Shown: positions 59,066 to 64,000 of the stretch, one piece after another
How the letters are laid out: every line of letters begins with the position of its first letter
How positions within the stretch are numbered: the stretch's first letter is position 1
Assembly: GCA_023055355.1 (NCBI GenBank)
Contig: JALJCS010000050.1
Coordinates: forward strand, 2,969,902 to 3,033,901
Direction of reading: 5' to 3'
DNA length: 64,000 nt
DNA from: Agelaius tricolor
Taxonomy: Eukaryota; Chordata; Aves; Passeriformes; Icteridae
Made by a program: the position numbers and the translations under genes
Notes under the pieces: model-generated
Seen by the model: the letters and a program-made list of their open reading frames with translations, nothing else
The model's database searches: none
Told to the model about the DNA's origin: nothing

Positions 59066-59165
59066 CCCAGGACACCTCCCTGAGAAGGGCCAGGCCCCAA
59101 ATGGATTTGGAACCCAAGAGAGGGAAAAATCCCCTGGAAGGGGCTGTGGGAACAAGAGGGATTCC
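59066..59165 (+). repeat. Direct repeat in spacer, copy 2
   Basis: Same orientation as copy 1; with it, it brackets the AT-rich middle of the spacer. Confidence 0.85.
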
Positions 59166-60720
59166 CCCAGATGCTGCCAGCTCCGCTCGGGGAGGGAAAG
59201 GAGGACACCCAGGTGGCACCTCAACCTTGTCCCCCTGCAGGCCCAGTGATGTCTCTGATGCCTCTCTCTATCCATCATCAAAGTGGGGACATTTCCCCAT
59301 TCCCAGGAGCTGCTGATCCGCAAACAGGAAGCTGGCCATGCCCAGCCTGTGGACGCACAGCTGGGATGGTCCCCAATAGCCACTTGGATGTCCAGGGACT
59401 GTACATTTCCCCCCTTGGAGTGGGCCACCTCCCCTGGACCCTCCTGGGTCAAGGCTCCCCAGTTCCCCAACAAGGGAGGCCCAAAGCACAAAGGGGTGGC
59501 AGGAAAATCCTCCAGGTCAGCAGCAGCTCTGGAAGCAAACACAGTGTGCCTGGTCAGGGCAGGTGCCCGACGGGTTCTGCCAGGTGGCCACAACAGGTCC
59601 CTTCTGTGTGGTCAGTGGCCCGTGAGGAGGGAACATCTCCTGGAAATGTCACGGAATGTCAGTGGAGAATGGAGGCACTGGCAGCTCACGGGAAGCCCTG
59701 CCAGGGACTGTCCCTGCTCTGAGCCCTCAGGGGTCACCCTGACAGGGGCTCTGAGCTGGGACAGGAGTGTGGGACCCTCGGGCAGGAAGGTGACCCCTGC
59801 TCAGAGCCAGTGCTGGGCTGAGGGCAGGGCAGGGCCATCCCTGGGACCAGGGGCTCTGTGGGAGCTGTGTCCCAGTGCCAGCCCAGTCTGGAGCCACAGC
59901 TGTGCTGGGATCCAATGTGTGGGACAGATCAGCAGAGCAGGGTTGGGGTGAGCCAGCAGGATTGGGGTGAGCCAGCAGGACACAGTGGTCCTGGGTGGGA
60001 CACTGGGGCTGGGCAGGGGATCTTCCCCCGGGGGCCTGCAGCAGTTTGGGGCAGCAGTGCTGAGAATGGGCTGGAGCTGTGCACCGTGACCACCCCGGCA
60101 CTGCCCCAAGCCTGGCCCTGGTGTCCCAGGGCCACCATTCCCCAGTGCTCCCCAGTGCCTCCAGAGCCTGGAGATGCCAGTCACCCAGGTGTCCCCATGG
60201 GACAGTCACACACTGACCTCCCCCCTCCCCATTCCCCTGATTCCAGGATGCTGGCGTCCCAAGAAGTGGGGTCAGTCCAGCCCCAGTTTCCCCGTGAGAC
60301 TGGAATGGGAACAGGGACAATTCTGCTCAGCCCCGCAGTGTTTGGGGCCAGGCTCAGCTCTGGGGTGTCCCCAGAGGAAAGCTCTGGGAGGGGAGGGGCA
60401 GCAGGAGATGGGGGATCTGGCACTGGGGGCTGTTGGAGGATGGATTGTGTTGGACTGGGGGCTGTCCCCACAGGGTCCCCAGGTGCCTTTGGCTCCCTGC
60501 CTGCCCCCCTTGGCCCCCCAGGTGCCTGGGCCCTTCCAGGTGCAGCTGCCCCGTGCAGGAAGCTGGAGGGATGCCGGGCAAGGGGGCTGGATCCGTGCCA
60601 CAGGTGGGGTGGGATGGACTCTGTGCCAGGGCTGGGCTTGTGGCCAGGGCTGGGGGCTGTGCCAAGCCGGGCTTTGGCCTGGGGGCTGGCAGGGAGGGTG
60701 CAGGGAGGAGTCCCGGCAGG

Positions 60721-60727
60721 GATAAAG
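60721..60727 (+). promoter_or_regulatory. TATA-like box, right-arm gene
   Basis: GATAAAG lies 53-59 bases before the start codon, which would place transcription start near 60750 and give a 5' UTR of about 30 bases. Confidence 0.5.
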
Positions 60728-60779
60728 GTGCTCCTCACCTGCTGCAGCCTCAGGCAGCGCTGCCCAGAGCGAGAGGAAG

Positions 60780-62509
60780 ATGAAGGTGGCTGTGCTCAGC
60801 GTGGCCCTGCTCTTCTCCATCCTGCTGTGCCGCCCGGCAGATGCTTGGCCTGGCAGACGATGTTCCCTGGACCTGAGACGGGGCTGGGTTTGCCACCACG
60901 ACTTCGGCTCCGGTGGAGGGTTCCATCACCATGGTGAGCGGGAGATCTTTTGGGTTGGGATCTCTCGGATTTTCCTTTGGGTCAGAATCTTTGGGATTTT
61001 CCTTTCTGGGATTTTCCTTTGGGTTGGGATCTCTGGGATTTTCCCTTGGGTCAGCATCTCTGGGGATTTTCCTTTTAGTGATTTTCCTTTGGGTTGGAAT
61101 CTCTGGGATTTTCCTTCCTGGGATTTTCCAGCCATGGGATGGGGGGTTTGGGGACCCCCTCTGCCCCATAAGGTCAAACCCTGAGGTCCCTCTGCTCCCC
61201 TTCCCCAGGGCACCATGGACGAGGTGGGTTGTTCCATCCTCGTGATAAGTTTTGGAGTTTTGGGGGAACTGGGAACCAGTTTTTGGGGGAACTGTAGGAA
61301 CTGGGAACCAGTTTGTCCAGCCCATCCCTAACTGGGGCCGGGGACACCCCAGTGATGTGTCACCATCTCTCTGCAGGGGGGAGCCACAGTTGGGAAGAGC
61401 GAGGTGAGAATTGGGAATTGTGGGGCCAGACTTCCCCTCTGAGGGCTACCACCCATCCCACTGCACCCCATAAATCCCAGTACACCCTAGTATACCCCAG
61501 TAAATCCTAGTGTTTCCCAGGGATTCCCCCTCATTGTATTCCCACCCATCCCAGTAAATCGCAGTACACCCCAGTAAATCCCACTGCTTCCCAGAGGGCC
61601 TCCATTGTATTCCCAGTTATCCCAGTGACCCCCAGTTGTTGCCAGAGAGCCCCATTGTATTCCCAGTTATCCCAGTGTCCCCCAGTAACCCCCACAGTGC
61701 ATTGTTCCCCATCCATTCCCTGCCCTCTTTCTTGCCTTGCCCATCTGTGGGATGTCCCCAAATCCCAAACCCAAATCCAAACCCCAAACCCAAACGAAAA
61801 TATTCTTCCCAAACCCAAACCCCAAATGCCTTACTAAACACAAATCGCAATCCCAACCCAAATCCTAAATCCCAAACCCAAATGCAAAACCCAAACCCCA
61901 ATCCCCTTCCCAAATCCCAAACCCAAACCCAAATCCCAAACCCAAACCCGAATCCCAACCCCAACCCCAACCCCGAATCCCAAACCCAACCCAAATCCCC
62001 TTCCTTGTCTCCCCACTCCCAAAGCCCCTCCTACAGCCCTCAGATTTTGGGATTTTGTCCCCTATCCCATTTTCTCCTGTCCCCATCCACCCCAAGTTTC
62101 AGGCCCCATGTCCCCCCCCCTTGAAATTCCTTCCTCCTCCTCATTCTCATCCACATCTACTTCCTCATTCTCATGTCATTCTCCTCCTCCTCTTCATCCT
62201 CATCTTCCCCTTCCTTTTCCTCCTTCTCCTCCTCCTCCTCCTCCCCCACAATGTCAGGCCTTCATCACCCCCATCCCACTTCCTTGGGGTCCCCCATCCC
62301 CATTTCCCCATCTCTGGGGCCTCCCTTAACCCAAACACCCCCATCCATTACTGGGACTGGGGACACCTTTCTGGAGTGGGAACACCTTACTGGGAGGGGG
62401 GACACCTTACTGGGTCTGGGGACACCTTACTGGGACTGGGGACACCCTGGTGACATCTTGGGGTCTCTCCGCAGGGGACAGTGAGAGCCTCTCGAGCGAG
62501 GAGATCTGA
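60780..62509 (+). CDS. Predicted small secreted His/Gly-rich protein, right-arm copy (5 exons)
   Basis: Model on the + strand: exon 1 coding 60780-60933 (51 codons plus one base), exon 2 61209-61223 (15 nt), exon 3 61377-61403 (27 nt), exon 4 62475-62510 with TGA at 62507-62509, and a 3' UTR exon from 62871. Acceptors have pyrimidine tracts (CTGCTCCCCTTCCCCAG, CATCTCTCTGCAG, GGTCTCTCCGCAG). Donors are GTGAGC, GTGGGT, GTGAGA and GTGAGC. Exons 2 and 3 are multiples of three with phase 1 on both sides, so either can be skipped without a shift. The two SxE-type sites in the tail (SSE, SEE) fit secretory-pathway kinase targets. Alternatives are a repeat-borne chance frame or a lineage-specific mineral-, metal- or skin-associated protein. 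RNA evidence would decide. Confidence 0.72.
61441..61700 (+). repeat. CCCAGTAAAT/CCCAGTACACC repeat in intron 3, right arm
   Basis: Imperfect repeats of about 10-13 bp with the core CCCAGT. The left-arm copy occupies about 55676-55935. Confidence 0.85.
61750..61995 (+). repeat. CCCAAA/CCCAAT hexamer tract in intron 3, right arm
   Basis: About 250 bp of degenerate CCCAAA and CCCAAT(C) units. The complementary strand is (GGGTTT/GGGATT)n, telomere-like in style but not TTAGGG, with many GGG runs. Confidence 0.92.
62110..62255 (+). repeat. Polypyrimidine tract in intron 3, right arm
   Basis: TCCTCC/TTCTCAT-rich run; mirror at about 55120-55266 as a purine run on the + strand. Confidence 0.85.
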
Positions 62510-62937
62510 GGTGAGCACCCTGAGTTCTGTGGGGCCTGGACCCTCGCCTGGCATGGCCACCATCCTTGGGATCACCCCGGTGTGCCCCAGTACACCCCAG
62601 TGCCTCCCAGTCTCCCCCAGTACCACCCTGACCCCACCTTTTGGGGCAGCATCATCCAGCTGCTCTTGGGAGGCTCCATGGGGCCAGGAACTGCTCCAGG
62701 TCCTGGAGCTGGTCCATCTGTGGGGTCAGGAACTGCTCCAGGTCCTCCTTCCATGGGGTCAGGAACTGCTCAAGGACCATCCATGGGGTCAAGAACCCCT
62801 CCAGGTCACGGTTTGGGCTCTGGTTGTAGGATCGGGCCCGCTGGTGACACCTGTGTGCCGACCCCTCCAGTGGCAGGAGGAGATCGCCGTCCCTGGAGGA
62901 CTCCACCTCGAACCCCTGGAACTCCCCCGGAATGATC

Positions 62938-62943
62938 AATAAA
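62938..62943 (+). terminator. Polyadenylation signal, right-arm gene
   Basis: AATAAA is followed 15-30 bases later by the GT-rich stretch TGGTGTCCGTGTGTGG, a normal downstream element. Confidence 0.65.
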
Positions 62944-64000
62944 CTCTCAGCAGAGCTTGGTGTCCGTGTGTGGACGGGACTCCAGGTCCATTCATGGGTC
63001 AGGAACTGCTCCATGAGCTTCCATGGGGTCAGGAACTGCTCCAGGTCCATCCGTAGGGTCAGGAGCTGCTCCACGTCCATCTGATGCCTTGTGAAGGCTG
63101 ACCTAGAAGAGAGACTGGACGCAGCTAAAGAATAAAATAGGTATTTATTAAGAGGCCTCAATGGATCCACACTGGGCACCACAAGCCAAAGTGGCCACAA
63201 AAACGACGACTGGTCACAGGGTCTTACACTTTTATAAGTGTTGTTCCATTAGCATATTGGAGCTAATTGTCCAATTACAGCTTTAGGCCATGAAGGCCCA
63301 TCCTTCTTGTTTTCTCTCTTCGGTCCACCGTTGTTTATGCTCTTGGGCCTGAGATCTGGATTATAATAAAGCCTCTATTCTGGCCTTATTATTGAGCAGT
63401 GCAAGATGGCCCGGGAGCCCTGTCCTCAGGGAGAGAGGATGCCCGAAAGCTAGGCTAGCTCGTGGCCCTTGCCGCAGGCTACCCCCTTAGCAAGTTTGGT
63501 GATTGCCAGCTCTATAGTGGTATCAGTTCTCTTAGGATATCAGCTCTTAGCTTGCTAGGTAGGAAGCCTTTGGCTTGAGCTGCAGCAGACGGTTGAGAGA
63601 GGAGAAGGAGCGCCCTGGTGTTCCACAGCGACGGTTTATTGAAGGGAGGCTGTGAAGGTTCCAGGAGCAGCTCTTCTTCTCCCAAATGGGCTAAAGTTGG
63701 CCCCCTTTTATAGGGTTAAGGGGGATCCAAACTTGACCAATAGTAAGGGTTAGGTAAGATGGCCTATAGGGTTACAGAGATAAGCTTTGGGGCGGGGCTC
63801 AGAGAGACAGGAACTTATTTTGCTGTCTCATCATGACTCAGCAGTTCCTACTGTTCAATTCTCCATGGAGCCTTACTGAGCTCATGGGGTTTGCTACACT
63901 GGATCATTTGTCCTTGGTCCCCAGCTAGAGAAGGAATTGTTTTGTCTCCCTATTCTGTGAAGAGAGCTTAGTACCCCCTAATATGAAGCCTAGACTTAAA

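Larger units (their letters stand above)
58019..59357. other. Unique spacer of the inverted repeat
   Basis: 1339 bp with no inverse match. The middle (58620-59050) is AT-rich and LTR-like, and is flanked by direct repeats (about 58432-58535 and 59066-59165; CCCAGGACACCTCCCTGAG, CCCCAAATGGATTTGGAACCC). No gene is supported. Confidence 0.8.
59358..64000 (-). repeat. Right arm of giant inverted repeat
   Basis: Partner of 53371-58018. It runs to the last base of the window, so the true arm is at least 4.64 kb. Whether the ERV-2 body is also inverted beyond the window cannot be seen. Confidence 0.97.

Noticed and set aside
53371..64000. Inverted repeat as a pure assembly or foldback artefact
   Set aside because: A unique 1.34 kb spacer and at least eight real arm differences make a simple artefact unlikely, though reads are still required.

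Overview
The window is vertebrate nuclear DNA, almost certainly from a songbird. It carries intron-containing C2H2 zinc-finger gene remains, an OR14-like olfactory receptor pseudogene in its usual GC-rich flank, a CR1 LINE fragment, several families of endogenous retrovirus (ERV) with many solo LTRs, and long micro- and minisatellites. There is no bacterial or phage signature. The density of ERVs, satellites and near-identical palindromic sequence suggests a repeat-rich, low-recombination place such as the W chromosome or a subtelomere; that is inference.

Layout. 1-8.3 kb: a degraded class I (gammaretrovirus-like) ERV on the + strand (gag, pro, pol, env remains, 3' LTR). 8.3-9.5 kb: a 1.2 kb polypyrimidine tract. 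10-15 kb: interleaved minisatellites (36 bp and about 190 bp units) and a GGAA microsatellite. 15-23.7 kb: a 1.6 kb TGT...ACA element, then the olfactory receptor pseudogene with its flanks and a TGACATCA array. 23.7-36.6 kb: an LTR-built region with a tandem macrosatellite of 0.92-1.15 kb units (25.2-31.6 kb), a full LTR, a CR1 piece, a 0.9 kb LTR-LTR hairpin, and a GC block plus LTR duplicated 12 kb apart. 36.6-39 kb: GC-rich block, LTR-type repeat, CTTTC microsatellite. 39-45 kb: a zinc-finger 3' remnant, then a zinc-finger gene with a CpG promoter, broken by two solo LTRs with clear target duplications, two stops and two frameshifts. 46-47.7 kb: ERVL-type integrase remnant and LTR. 47.8-53.8 kb: a second class I ERV (gag-pro-pol, no env), itself hit by a solo LTR.

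53.4-64.0 kb: a giant inverted repeat. Arms 53371-58018 and 59358-64000 are more than 99% identical; I found three substitutions and five one-base length differences, and these account for the whole coordinate drift between the arms. A unique 1.34 kb spacer separates them, and the right arm runs off the window. Each arm carries what looks like a complete small five-exon gene. It has a TATA-like box, a signal peptide, three tiny symmetric phase-1 coding exons including one of 15 nt, a stop in exon 4, and a 3' UTR exon with AATAAA. The predicted product is a 76-residue secreted protein rich in His and Gly with an acidic Ser-Glu tail. The copies are transcribed divergently away from the spacer and have identical coding exons. 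I do not recognise the family, and this duplicated gene is the best candidate here for something undescribed.

No other region supports an intact host protein gene; ERV, zinc-finger and receptor reading frames are all broken.
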